Of a DNA stretch of 64,000 bases, positions 25,399-33,954 are shown one piece after another (position 1 is the stretch's first letter; the number at the start of each line of letters is the position of its first letter). A program made the position numbers and the translations under genes. The notes beneath the pieces were generated by a model, which saw nothing but the letters and a program-made list of their open reading frames with translations, made no database searches and had not been told where the DNA came from. The stretch is taken from assembly GCA_963807775.1 (NCBI GenBank), contig CAWECY010000004.1, positions 310,001-374,000 on the forward strand. Direction: 5' to 3'. This DNA comes from Bog-473 sp963807775 (GTDB taxonomy: Bacteria; Actinomycetota; Acidimicrobiia; Acidimicrobiales; RAAP-2).

Positions 25399-26886
25399 TC
25401 AGGGCGCCCCCGACGTCCCCCGCCAGCGTCGCTCGAAGGGTAGGCGCCACCGCCGGGGTGCGATCAACTCGAGAATGGTCTCCGGCCCCCAGCTCCCCTT
25501 GGCGTAGGGCAGCACCGGCGGAGGCTTCTCCAGCAGCGGCGTCGACAGCTCCCACAACCGCTCTATCCCCTCGGCCGTGTTGAACAGGGTGTGGTCGCCC
25601 ATCATGGCGTCGTGGATCAGGCGCTCGTAGGCCTCGAGCACGTCGGCGTCCTCGCCCGTCTCGTGCAGCGCGAACTGCAGGCTCAGCTTCTCGAGTCTCA
25701 TGCCGGGCCCGGGCTTCTTCCCGTAGAACGACAGCGACAGCTTGGACGAGTCGGCCAGGTCGAAGGTGAGGTGGTCCGGGCCCATGGTGCCCACGCCTGA
25801 GCCCTCGGGGAACATCGACTTGGGCGGCTCGCGGAAGGCGATCGAGATGATGCGTTCGCCGCTGCCCATCAGCTTGCCGGTGCGCAGGAAGAAGGGCACT
25901 CCGGCCCAGCGCCAGTTGTCGATCTCGCATTCGAGGGCGATGAGGGTCTCGGTATCCGAGTCCGGGGCCACGCCCGGGATGTCGCGGTAGCCCTCGTACT
26001 GACCCCGCACCACGCGGGTGACGTCGAGCGGGCGCATGGAGCGGAAGACCTTGTTCTTCTCCTCGCTGATCGCCACGGACTCGAGGGCCGTGGGTGGCTC
26101 CATGGCCATGAAGGCCAGGATCTGGAACAGGTGGGTGACCACCATGTCCTTGAAGGCTCCCGTGCCCTCGTAGAAGTCGATCCTGTCCTCCACCGAGAGC
26201 GTCTCGGGCACGTCGATCTGCACGTGGTCGATGTGGTCCCGATTCCAGATGGGCTCGAAGAGCCCGTTGGCGAAGCGGAAGGCCAGGATGTTCTGCGCTG
26301 CCTCCTTGCCCAGGAAGTGGTCGATGCGGAAGACCTGATCCTCGTCGAAGATGGCGTGGACGGTGTCATTGAGCTCGACGGCGCTGGCCAGGTCGGTGCC
26401 GAACGGCTTCTCCATGATGATGCGCGAACGCTCGACCAGCTTGGCGTCGGCCAAGAGTCGCAGGACCGAGCGGACCGCCGGGGGCGGGATGCTCAGGTAG
26501 TGCAGACGCCGCACGTCGCCACCCATCTCGTCCTCCAACCGTCCGACCGCGGCGGACATGACCCCCGGATCGGCTGTGGTCGAGACGAAGCTCAGCCGCC
26601 TCTCGAAGTTGGCCCACTGGTGCAGGGAGATCTTCTTGGTGGCGAAGCGGTCACACGCGTCCCGCGCGATGTTGCGGAAGTCCTCGTCGCTCAGATGCTT
26701 CGTTGAACTGCCGATGATGCGGTAGTCGGGCATCAGGCCTGACACGGAGAGGTGGAGCAACCCCGGCAACAACTTGCGGGCGGCCAGATCGCCGGTCGCG
26801 CCGAACAGCACGATGACGTGGGGGTCCAGGCGCCTGGTCTCCGCCTGGGCGTCGCCCTGCACCTCTTCGGTCTCGATCGCGCCCAT
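25399..26886 (-). CDS. zwf: Glucose-6-phosphate dehydrogenase
   Basis: 495 aa, normal length. FGATGDLAARKLLPGL is the NADP-binding loop, MEKPFGTDL the conserved substrate-side motif, and RIDHFLGKEAAQN the active-site signature with the catalytic His. It catalyses the first step of the oxidative pentose phosphate pathway, giving NADPH for the many oxygenases and reductases nearby. The ATG at 26886 overlaps the TGA of the upstream amidohydrolase by one base, so it is translated from the same message. Confidence 0.97.
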   Translation of the reverse strand: MGAIETEEVQGDAQAETRRLDPHVIVLFGATGDLAARKLLPGLLHLSVSGLMPDYRIIGSSTKHLSDEDFRNIARDACDRFATKKISLHQWANFERRLSFVSTTADPGVMSAAVGRLEDEMGGDVRRLHYLSIPPPAVRSVLRLLADAKLVERSRIIMEKPFGTDLASAVELNDTVHAIFDEDQVFRIDHFLGKEAAQNILAFRFANGLFEPIWNRDHIDHVQIDVPETLSVEDRIDFYEGTGAFKDMVVTHLFQILAFMAMEPPTALESVAISEEKNKVFRSMRPLDVTRVVRGQYEGYRDIPGVAPDSDTETLIALECEIDNWRWAGVPFFLRTGKLMGSGERIISIAFREPPKSMFPEGSGVGTMGPDHLTFDLADSSKLSLSFYGKKPGPGMRLEKLSLQFALHETGEDADVLEAYERLIHDAMMGDHTLFNTAEGIERLWELSTPLLEKPPPVLPYAKGSWGPETILELIAPRRWRLPFERRWRGTSGAP

Positions 26887-28076
26887 CAGGCGATCGCACG
26901 CCTTTCGTTCAGCTCGGACACGTTGCCGCCCATGATCTTGGGCACCGCCTCGGCGGGCAGCTTCTGCAGCTCGGTCACCCAGTCGGTCGGCTCGGGCAGC
27001 CCCTCGACGTGCGGCCAGTCCGAACCGAAGATGACCCGGTCGTTGCCCACGAGCCCGACGATCTCGTCGACGTCGTCCTCCCAGAACGGGTTGATCCACA
27101 CATGGCGGCGGAAGGTCTCCACCGGGTCCTCGCCGAAGTAGCCCGGCATGCGCCGCGCCGTGACGCGCAGCTTGCGGAAGAGGGGAGCCAGGAACTCCGA
27201 GCCGTTCTCGACCGACGCCACGCGCACATTGGGGAACCGGATGAACAGCTTTTCCAAGATGACGGTGGCCAGCCAGTCGTGCGCCGCCCGCTCGATGGCG
27301 AACATCTTGATGCTCGGCCGCCCCGCCCCGCTCCCCTTGAACGAAGCCGCGAAGCCGTCCACGGCGTAGCCGTTGGAGGAGAACCCGGAGTCCGCCGCGT
27401 GCACGACCACCGTGATCCCGGCCTCGTTCACCCGGGCCCAGAAGGGATCGAACTCGTCGGCCGCCGGCGAGCGCGGCCCCGCTGCCGTCATCACCGCTGC
27501 GGGCCGGAGCACCACCGTGCGGGCGTCCTGGCCCAGGGCCCATTCGAGCTCGCACACCGCCTCGTCGACGTCGGCCAGCGTGATGTAGGGGGCGGCGAAG
27601 ATGCGGTCCTCGTAGGCCATGCCCCAATCCTCGGCCAGCCAGCGGTTGAAGGCTCGGAACAGGAAGATCGCTGCCTCCGGGTCGTCGCGCAGCGCTTCCT
27701 CATAGAGCACGCCCAGGGTGGGGAAGAGCCACACCTTGGAGATCCCCTGCGCGTCCATGACGGCTAGCCGAGCGTCGCGGTCGCGGTACTCGGGCCGGAT
27801 GGGCTCGGGCGTCCCCATCAGCTCGTGCATGGGGACGCCGTTGGGGTTGCCGCGGAAGTAGTCGGAGAGTGCGCCGGCCGGCGAGATGGGGTTGAACGTC
27901 GGATTGGTGACGGCGTGGTTCACCCGCCCGCCCAGCGCGTGGTACCGCCGGCCGTTGATCTCGACCCACTCGATGACCCGCGGTCCCAGCTTCGGGTCGA
28001 GGTGGCGGGTGAACGCGTCGAGCGCCTCGTAGTAGTGGTTGTCGGCGTCGAAGACGGGTGCGTCGAGCGTGTGCAT
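26886..28076 (-). CDS. Amidohydrolase family protein (metal-dependent, PF04909-like)
   Basis: 396 aa. FDADNHYYEALDAF is the family D-x-D/N-x-H metal loop near the N-terminus; VVVHAADSGFSSN gives the middle His; VENGSEFLAPL and FGSDWPHVEG supply the late Glu and Asp of the TIM barrel. Such proteins hydrolyse or decarboxylate aromatic and related acids. Gene order with a nitroreductase and an SDR upstream suggests a catabolic unit, to which zwf is attached for NADPH. Confidence 0.85.
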   Translation of the reverse strand: MHTLDAPVFDADNHYYEALDAFTRHLDPKLGPRVIEWVEINGRRYHALGGRVNHAVTNPTFNPISPAGALSDYFRGNPNGVPMHELMGTPEPIRPEYRDRDARLAVMDAQGISKVWLFPTLGVLYEEALRDDPEAAIFLFRAFNRWLAEDWGMAYEDRIFAAPYITLADVDEAVCELEWALGQDARTVVLRPAAVMTAAGPRSPAADEFDPFWARVNEAGITVVVHAADSGFSSNGYAVDGFAASFKGSGAGRPSIKMFAIERAAHDWLATVILEKLFIRFPNVRVASVENGSEFLAPLFRKLRVTARRMPGYFGEDPVETFRRHVWINPFWEDDVDEIVGLVGNDRVIFGSDWPHVEGLPEPTDWVTELQKLPAEAVPKIMGGNVSELNERRAIA

Positions 28077-28125
28077 GGTCAGCCTTCCCGGATCGGCGTG
28101 GCGAGGTGCAACACCCCAAACTGTA

Positions 28126-28836
28126 TTAGCTGGCGCGAGGTGGCCCCGCCGAGGTGTGGCGCGTTCCCGGCGGGTCGACGGCCCAGTCGGGTGGCCGCCC
28201 CCACTGCTCGCCGAACACCAGTTCCGGGAGCGGGCGTCGGCGCACCGGACCGTGCCGCCCTTGCGGGCGGCCGAGCGTGATGCTGGCCATGAGGTTCACG
28301 TCGTCGGGCACGGCCAGCAGCTGCCGCAGCTCCGGCTCGGCGAAGTGGTGCAGGCCGGTGAGGACGCCGCCGTACCCGAGAGCCCGGGCGGCCAGCAGCA
28401 GGTTCTGGCAGGCCGGATAGACGGAGGCGCCGTCGGTCTTGGCCGAATGGGAGCGGTAGGGCACGTAGCAGGCGAGGACGAGCACCGGCACCGACGCGAA
28501 ATGGTCGACGTAGTGCTGCATGGTGCGGGCCATGCGCGCTTTGGGCGAGTCGTCCTCGGTCCCCGAGCCCTTGTCATAACCGTCTTCCGCCCGCTTGGCC
28601 GCCCAGAACTGTGCGGCGCCCACGGCGATGAGCCGTTTGGCCTCGGCCGCCACCGGTCCGTCGCGCAGCACCATGAAGCGGAAGGGCTGGCGGTTGGACC
28701 CGCTCGGGGCCCGCGTGGCGGCGAAAAGGATGTCGCGCAGGGCCTCGTCGGGGATGGGCTCGTCGGCGTAGCGGCGGATGGCCCTCGTTGTCAGCAGGCC
28801 CTCGTAGAGCGAGATCTCGTCGGGTTCGGCGCTCAC
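28126..28836 (-). CDS. Nitroreductase family protein
   Basis: 236 aa from GTG 28836, four-base GTGA overlap with the SDR gene. RAIRRYADEPIPDE and RAPSGSNRQPFRFMVL form the FMN-binding signature, and GYGGVLTGL the later loop. The fold reduces nitro compounds, quinones or flavin-dependent dehalogenation substrates with NAD(P)H. A longer frame upstream is Arg-rich noise and was not used. Confidence 0.85.
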   Translation of the reverse strand: MSAEPDEISLYEGLLTTRAIRRYADEPIPDEALRDILFAATRAPSGSNRQPFRFMVLRDGPVAAEAKRLIAVGAAQFWAAKRAEDGYDKGSGTEDDSPKARMARTMQHYVDHFASVPVLVLACYVPYRSHSAKTDGASVYPACQNLLLAARALGYGGVLTGLHHFAEPELRQLLAVPDDVNLMASITLGRPQGRHGPVRRRPLPELVFGEQWGRPPDWAVDPPGTRHTSAGPPRAS

Positions 28837-29603
28837 CGTCGCGACCCGCCCCCGTCGACGTCGACGCGCTGCCCCGTCACGTAGCCGGCACCCTCCGAGA
28901 CCAGGAAGCGCACCACCCGGCCCACGTCGGCCGGGGTGCACACGTGGCCGAACGGGAAGACAGCGTCGAGGGTATGGATGTCCTCCACCCCGCCGGCCTT
29001 GACCAGGCGGCGACCCATCTCGGAGACGACCAGCCCGGGGGCCACCACGTTGACATGGATCCCGTGGCGCACCTCCTCCTTGGCCAGGGTGAAGGCCAGT
29101 GACTCGAGCGCGGCCTTGGCCACGTTGTACGGCGCCCCGCGGGCGGGGTTCCTCGATGCGTTGACCGACGACACCATCACGATGTCGCCCCGGGGGCGCT
29201 CACGCATCTGTGGGACGAGCAGGTGCGCCAGGTGGAAGGCGCCCATGACGTGGATGCCGAACAGCCGCTCCATCTCCGCCGGATCGGTGCGGGCCACGCT
29301 CCCGCCCCGGCTGGCGACGCCCGCGTTGGAGACCACGATGTCGACGGCGCCGTGCGCGGCCAGCACCTCCTCGCTCAGGCGCTGGCACTGCTCGAACGAC
29401 TCCGCCGCGGCTTGGTGCACGGTGGCCCTCCCGCCGGCGTCAGTGACCGCCTTGGCGGCCTCGTCCGCCGCGTCGGCGTCTCGGTTGTAGACGATGGCGA
29501 CGGTGGCGCCGCCGGCGCCAAGTTCCTCGCTGATGCCGCGCCCGATGCCGCGCCCGCCCCCACTGACCAGGGCCACCCGTCCTCCGAGGTCCGTGCCGGC
29601 CAT
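28833..29603 (-). CDS. SDR family oxidoreductase (FabG-like)
   Basis: 256 aa from ATG 29603. GGGRGIGRGISEEL, VSNAGVASRG, MVSSVNAS and PYNVAKAALE give cofactor loop, NAG, Ser and the Tyr-x-x-x-Lys pair; the tail is YVTGQRVDVDGGG. Substrate unknown. A TAGCCT box ends seven bases before the ATG on the minus strand and no ribosome site is visible, so a leaderless start is likely. First gene of the SDR-nitroreductase-amidohydrolase-zwf run. Confidence 0.88.
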   Translation of the reverse strand: MAGTDLGGRVALVSGGGRGIGRGISEELGAGGATVAIVYNRDADAADEAAKAVTDAGGRATVHQAAAESFEQCQRLSEEVLAAHGAVDIVVSNAGVASRGGSVARTDPAEMERLFGIHVMGAFHLAHLLVPQMRERPRGDIVMVSSVNASRNPARGAPYNVAKAALESLAFTLAKEEVRHGIHVNVVAPGLVVSEMGRRLVKAGGVEDIHTLDAVFPFGHVCTPADVGRVVRFLVSEGAGYVTGQRVDVDGGGSRR

Positions 29604-29644
29604 GCCGGCGAGGCTACCAACGGGCGCCCGAGACCGCCTTGGCG

Positions 29645-30478
29645 TCAATAGCGCAGGTCGGCCATCACGCCGTAGTGGTCGGACAACTGCAGCTGTTCGG
29701 GCGGGCGGACGCCGAGCAGCGCGCAGTGCGTCGGGTGGCCGGTCCCGCCCAGTCGGGGCCAGGCCGACAAGATGTAGTCGAACCGTCGATCGGGGTAGAG
29801 ACCGACCGCGGCCAGCGGGTTGCCGTTCGACCAGGTGTAGCCGGGCGTCCCGTCCCCTGCGATCTCCCAGGCGTCGTAGAACACCAGACCGGGTGCGGCG
29901 ACGGCGGCACGCCCGGTCAGCATCCTCATCTCGTCGGAGTCCGCCCCGGCGTTGAAGTCACCGCAGAGCACCGTCGGGTGCCGCCGGCTGGCCACTTCGG
30001 CGATGAAGGCCGCCAGTTGGCGTGTTTGAGCCTGACGCAGCGCACTGGCGTCGAGGGGGTAGTCCAGCATGGCCACGAAGAGCTGGATCGGGCCCCGCTC
30101 GCCGTCGACGACGACGTGCACGGCCTCGCCGAAGCCCGACCCGTCCTCGCCCCGGAGCGGCTGGCGCACCGGGTCGCTCATGGGCCAGCGGGACACGATG
30201 CCGACGCCCGAGACCCAGTCCTCCTGGTGCCAGTCGCCGACGAAGTGGTGGAACGGCAGGCCCAGTCGCCCGGCGACCAGTGCGCTTTGCGTCGTCTCTC
30301 CGTGCCGCCAGGCCTCGACCAGGCACACGAGATCAGGCGCCGCGTTCATCAGCTCGTCCACGATCCCGTCCTGGCGACGCTGCCAGTCGTCGCCGTAGCG
30401 ACCCCAGACGTTCCACGTGACGACGCGGACGGTCGACTCGGCCAGGGGGCCATACGGGGCATAGGGGTCGAAAGCCAC
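29645..30478 (-). CDS. Endonuclease/exonuclease/phosphatase family protein
   Basis: 277 aa. The DNase I-like metal fold is shown in order by VVTWNVWGRYG, CLVEAWR (metal Glu), LCGDFNAGADS (Asp and Asn), RFDYILS and LSDHYGVMAD (final Asp-His). No signal peptide, so it is cytoplasmic. Members cut DNA, dephosphorylate inositides or hydrolyse sphingomyelin; the sequence does not decide which. Downstream of a methyltransferase gene with 13 bp between them. Confidence 0.87.
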   Translation of the reverse strand: MAFDPYAPYGPLAESTVRVVTWNVWGRYGDDWQRRQDGIVDELMNAAPDLVCLVEAWRHGETTQSALVAGRLGLPFHHFVGDWHQEDWVSGVGIVSRWPMSDPVRQPLRGEDGSGFGEAVHVVVDGERGPIQLFVAMLDYPLDASALRQAQTRQLAAFIAEVASRRHPTVLCGDFNAGADSDEMRMLTGRAAVAAPGLVFYDAWEIAGDGTPGYTWSNGNPLAAVGLYPDRRFDYILSAWPRLGGTGHPTHCALLGVRPPEQLQLSDHYGVMADLRY

Positions 30479-30491
30479 GGGCGAGTGCAGG

Positions 30492-31325
30492 CTACGCGCG
30501 TTCGTAGATGTCGAGCTGCACGTCGCCGAGCCACTGCGAGAACCGGCCCTGTTCCGACTCCGACTCGAGCAACTTCCTCAGCTCGGCCTCGAACTCGTCT
30601 CGGCGCGGACCGAACAGGTGCGGCGCGCTGGACGATTGCGAGAACACGGAGGCGACCACGTCGTCCACGCTCCGTTCCAGGATCTGGCGCCCCTCGACGA
30701 GTACGACGCGAACGGGAAGGAACCCCGCGGCGCTGAGGACCTCTGCCTCGTCACCCGGTGTGCCGTGAGCCAGGATGCCCTGACCGGCGCGGCGGGCGTC
30801 ACCCAGGTAGGTCCGGCACAGCAACGCCATGTCGTCCAGCGGTGGTTCGGGGAACGGCATCGGCGGAGGCTCAGGTGGCTGGGCCACGACGGTGTTGAGA
30901 TGCACGAAGGCCCCGCCCGGCTCGAGCATGTCGTGGACCGCCGACGCCACCCGCTCCCGGTCCATCCAGTGGAAGGACTGGGCGAGCACAGCCAGGCGGA
31001 ACGAGCCCAAACCGGCCGGCAGCTCCTCCGCCCGCAGCTTGAGCCATCGCGCGTTGCGGATCCCGCGTGCGGAGGCCTCCCGCTCGGCCTCCACCAGCAT
31101 GCTGCCGTCCGGGTCGACGCCCACGACCTCGTCGAACAGGTCGGCGAGGGTGAGGGCAACCACACCCGGACCGCAGCCGACGTCGAGGAGACGCGGCGCA
31201 CGCGCCAGGTCCAAGGCGCTCTCGAAGGTGTCGTGCAGGCCGGACGGGTAGGGCAGCCGGCCTTGGCGGTAGTACGGCGCTGAACCCTCAAACAGGGTCT
31301 CGTCCCATTCCCATCCCTCGGGCAT
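30492..31325 (-). CDS. Class I SAM-dependent methyltransferase
   Basis: 277 aa. LLDVGCGPGVVALTLA is the SAM-binding motif I, EVVGVDPDGSMLVEAE motif post-I, and LAQSFHWMD the later acidic/aromatic loop of the Methyltransf_11 type. The remaining C-terminal half has no catalytic marks that reveal the substrate. It probably shares an operon with the nuclease/phosphatase gene. Confidence 0.85.
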   Translation of the reverse strand: MPEGWEWDETLFEGSAPYYRQGRLPYPSGLHDTFESALDLARAPRLLDVGCGPGVVALTLADLFDEVVGVDPDGSMLVEAEREASARGIRNARWLKLRAEELPAGLGSFRLAVLAQSFHWMDRERVASAVHDMLEPGGAFVHLNTVVAQPPEPPPMPFPEPPLDDMALLCRTYLGDARRAGQGILAHGTPGDEAEVLSAAGFLPVRVVLVEGRQILERSVDDVVASVFSQSSSAPHLFGPRRDEFEAELRKLLESESEQGRFSQWLGDVQLDIYERA

Positions 31326-31355
31326 CTGCGAGGAATGTCCCGCCGGTGCCGATGA

Positions 31356-31910
31356 TCAGTTCTGGCGCCAGCGCCGGACGTCGCCGGACCGAAGCAGCTG
31401 CGAGGACGGCTCAGCGGGCCAGTTCCGGCCCAGTCGGAGGCCGGGCCCCACCGCACCGACTCGTTCGTCGATCACTTCGGTGCGGGTCAGCACGTCCCAC
31501 GGAGCTGAGCGGGCCTGACGAAGCAAGCCGTCGGGCGGGGAGGCGCCCATGACGAAGGCAATAGCCAGCACACTGCACGCCAAGAGAGTGGGGATCACGA
31601 GCACGGCGCAACAGACGACGCGCAGCGCCGATCGGCACCAACCGGCCGCATGCCCGTCGGATTGTCGGACGACACGGAGGTGAGTGAGGCGATAGCTGGG
31701 CGTGCGTCCTTGGCGCCATTCGACAGCGCTCCAGGCCAGCCAGCCCAGGCCGAGTGTGCCGATGATGAGCAGGGGAGCGAGCAGGAGGGCCTTCGCGCGC
31801 CTCGCCGGACTGGCCGCGGAGAGCCGGTGGCCGCGTCGTTGCCGGCTCCCTCTGCGGGAGGTCTGCTCCTTGACTGCGTCGCCGGGGCTCATGGCCCGGC
31901 CCGATGACAC
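31356..31910 (-). CDS. RDD-like small membrane protein
   Basis: 184 aa; an internal Met at 31892 is an alternative start. A basic N-terminus is followed by a hydrophobic helix (LLLAPLLIIGTLGLGWLAW), then YRLTHLRVVRQSDGHAAGW, which resembles the RDD-family loop after the first helix, a second helix (VVCCAVLVIPTLLACSVL) and an extracellular or cytoplasmic tail ending DVLTRTEVID. RDD proteins are of uncertain function, some are Na+/H+ carriers. This one is short and diverged. Confidence 0.55.
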   Translation of the reverse strand: MSSGRAMSPGDAVKEQTSRRGSRQRRGHRLSAASPARRAKALLLAPLLIIGTLGLGWLAWSAVEWRQGRTPSYRLTHLRVVRQSDGHAAGWCRSALRVVCCAVLVIPTLLACSVLAIAFVMGASPPDGLLRQARSAPWDVLTRTEVIDERVGAVGPGLRLGRNWPAEPSSQLLRSGDVRRWRQN

Positions 31911-32005
31911 CTGAGGGTCACGAAGTCATTGTCGCGCTTCAGCCCCCAGCGGTCACCTGGCCAATGTACGGGGACGACGCCGCTCCTCCCCGGCGCTGCC
32001 GGGGG

Positions 32006-32878
32006 TCAGGGGGCGGACGCCGGTGCGCCCGCCGGCTCGGCGACCACCCCGTAGAGCTCGGGCCTGCGCTCGTCCTCCAGCAGGGCGCAGAGACCCTCCC
32101 GCTTGTAGGCCAGGTGCAGGTCGATCCGGTGGATCAGGAGCTCGGCCGGGCTGGCCCGACCGGGCACCGCCGGGCTGGCCTGTTCAACCACCGTCCCGGT
32201 GGGGGCGATGATCCGGCTCGACCCGAGGAGGGTAGAGGTCGAGTGGGAGCCCGCCTGGTTGGCCTGCACCCACCACTGGCTGTTGGTCAGCGCCAGGGCC
32301 GGGTGCAGGAGGTCCCAGGCCGGGGCGCCCTCCACCTCATACGCGCAGGGGGCCAGCACCAGCCGGGCGCCCCGCAGAGCCAGGGCCCGCGCCACTTCGG
32401 GGAAGTCCCCGTCGAATCCGACGAGCAGTCCGACCCCACCCAGGGTGGGGTCGTCGAAGGTAGTCAGGCGGTCTCCGGGCGTGAACACGGTCGGCTCCAG
32501 GGTCGGGGGATACAGGTGGGCCTTGCGGTGCCAGGCCACCAGCTCGCCCTGGGCGTTGAACACGATCGCCGTGTCGTGGATCGCTCCGTCGGCACCGAGC
32601 TCGGGCACACTCCCCGCCGCCAGGTACACCCCGTGCCGTCGGGCCACGTCGGCCAGGCGCGTGGCGCGCGGGCCATCCAGCGGCTCGGCGTCGCGCCGCA
32701 CGTCGGCGCCAAGCGTCTCAGGGTCGTAGCCGCACGACCACAGTTCGGGCAGCACGAGCAGGTCCACACCGCGGCCGGCCGCCGTCTCCACCATGCCCAG
32801 GGCCACCGACAGGTTCTGCTTGGGCTCGCCCGGCGTCGGAAGCCATTGGGCCACCCCGACCAGCAGATCCCGCTTCAC
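32006..32878 (-). CDS. Carbon-nitrogen hydrolase (nitrilase) fold protein lacking the catalytic cysteine
   Basis: 290 aa. The family Glu (LLVLPELWSCGY) and Lys (WHRKAHLYPP) are present. The third catalytic position, normally Cys in a C-Y/W-D turn followed by FPE, reads VGFDGDFPEVARAL, with Gly in place of Cys; the codon is GGA on the coding strand, so a single base error would not easily restore TGC/TGT. The protein may be a non-catalytic binding homologue or have lost activity. A GTCAC-CCTC-GTGAC repeat lies just upstream. Confidence 0.8.
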   Translation of the reverse strand: MKRDLLVGVAQWLPTPGEPKQNLSVALGMVETAAGRGVDLLVLPELWSCGYDPETLGADVRRDAEPLDGPRATRLADVARRHGVYLAAGSVPELGADGAIHDTAIVFNAQGELVAWHRKAHLYPPTLEPTVFTPGDRLTTFDDPTLGGVGLLVGFDGDFPEVARALALRGARLVLAPCAYEVEGAPAWDLLHPALALTNSQWWVQANQAGSHSTSTLLGSSRIIAPTGTVVEQASPAVPGRASPAELLIHRIDLHLAYKREGLCALLEDERRPELYGVVAEPAGAPASAP

Positions 32879-32901
32879 GTCCGGTTCACGCGCTCCTTGT
32901 C

Positions 32902-32915
32902 GTCACCCTCGTGAC
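32902..32915. promoter_or_regulatory. Short inverted repeat upstream of the nitrilase-fold gene
   Basis: GTCAC-CCTC-GTGAC, a perfect 5-bp inverted repeat with 4-bp spacer, 24 bases before the start of the minus-strand gene at 32878. It may be an operator or simply a hairpin in the leader. Confidence 0.3.
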
Positions 32916-32986
32916 CAGCACGTTACGGCTGCCAGGTTCAGGGATCGTTTCCCCGTTGTGAATGGCGTGTTACGAGTACGCCGCCG

Positions 32987-33954
32987 TCAGCTCGGTGCCG
33001 ACCGGCGCTGCGAAAGCAGGGTCACCAGCTCGTAGAGCACGTGAGACGCCGCCACGGCCGTGATCTCGGCGTGGTCGTAGGCGGGCGAAACCTCCACCAC
33101 GTCGCCGCCCACCACGGACGCTGCGCTCAGGCCACGCAGCAGCGCCAGCAGCTCGCGGCTGGTCAGGCCGCCGGCCTCCGGCGTCCCGGTTCCCGGGGCA
33201 TGCGCCGGGTCGAGTACGTCGATGTCGACCGACACGTAGACCGGCGCGTCCCCGCCCGCGCCAGTACCCGTTCGCTCACCGCGCCCACGCCCAGCTCAGC
33301 CACTTCGTCGGTCGTCACCTGGGCGAAGCCCATGCCGGCGTCATCGGTGAGGTCGCCCACGCCGTACAGGGGCCCGCGCAGGCCCACGTGCACGCTGCGG
33401 TCTCGCAGCAGCAACCCTTCCTCCCAGGCTCGCCGGAACGGGGTCCCATGGGTGTAGCGCTGCCCGAAGTAGGTGTCCCAGGTGTCGAGATGGGCGTCGA
33501 AGTGCACCAGGGCCAGCGGGCCGTGCCGCTTGGCCGTGGCGCGCAGCAGCGGCAGTGCGATCGTGTGGTCGCCCCCCACGGCCAGCACGTGCCCGCCGCT
33601 CCTGAGCAACGCGTCGGCGCCCGCCTCAATCTGGGTCACCGCTTCCTCGGCGCTGAACGGAGTGCAGGCGATGTCGCCCGCGTCGACCACCTGAGCCAGC
33701 GCGAACGGCAGTGCATCGGCCGCCGGGTGGTACGGGCGCAGCAGGCGCGAGGCCTGGCGCACGGCGGCCGGGCCGAAGCGCGCGCCGGGCCGGTAGCTCG
33801 TTCCTCCGTCGAAGGGCACGCCGACCACCGCGATGTCCCACGCCGCCACCTGCTCGAGTTGGGGCAGCCGGGCGAACGTGGCCAGGCCGGCGTAGCGGGG
33901 CTCGACGCTGGCGTCGGCCGGCCCGACCGGGCCAGCCGCCTCGCCGTCGGCCAT
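32987..33954 (-). CDS. Agmatinase / ureohydrolase family protein, one frameshift
   Basis: About 322 aa once one missing G in the CCCC run 33250-33253 (plus-strand) is restored. The main frame has VPFDGGTSYRPGARFGP, VGGDHTIALPL and HFDAHLDTWD, the Mn-binding His and Asp sets of the family; the second frame supplies SVDIDVLDPAHAPGTGTPE, the last metal motif. It hydrolyses guanidino compounds such as agmatine to urea; exact substrate uncertain. Its ATG overlaps the TGA of the serine hydrolase by one base. Confidence 0.85.

Noticed and set aside
26887..27627. Upstream extension of zwf to 742 residues
   Set aside because: The extension is antiparallel-frame noise over the amidohydrolase gene; normal zwf length is reached from ATG 26886.
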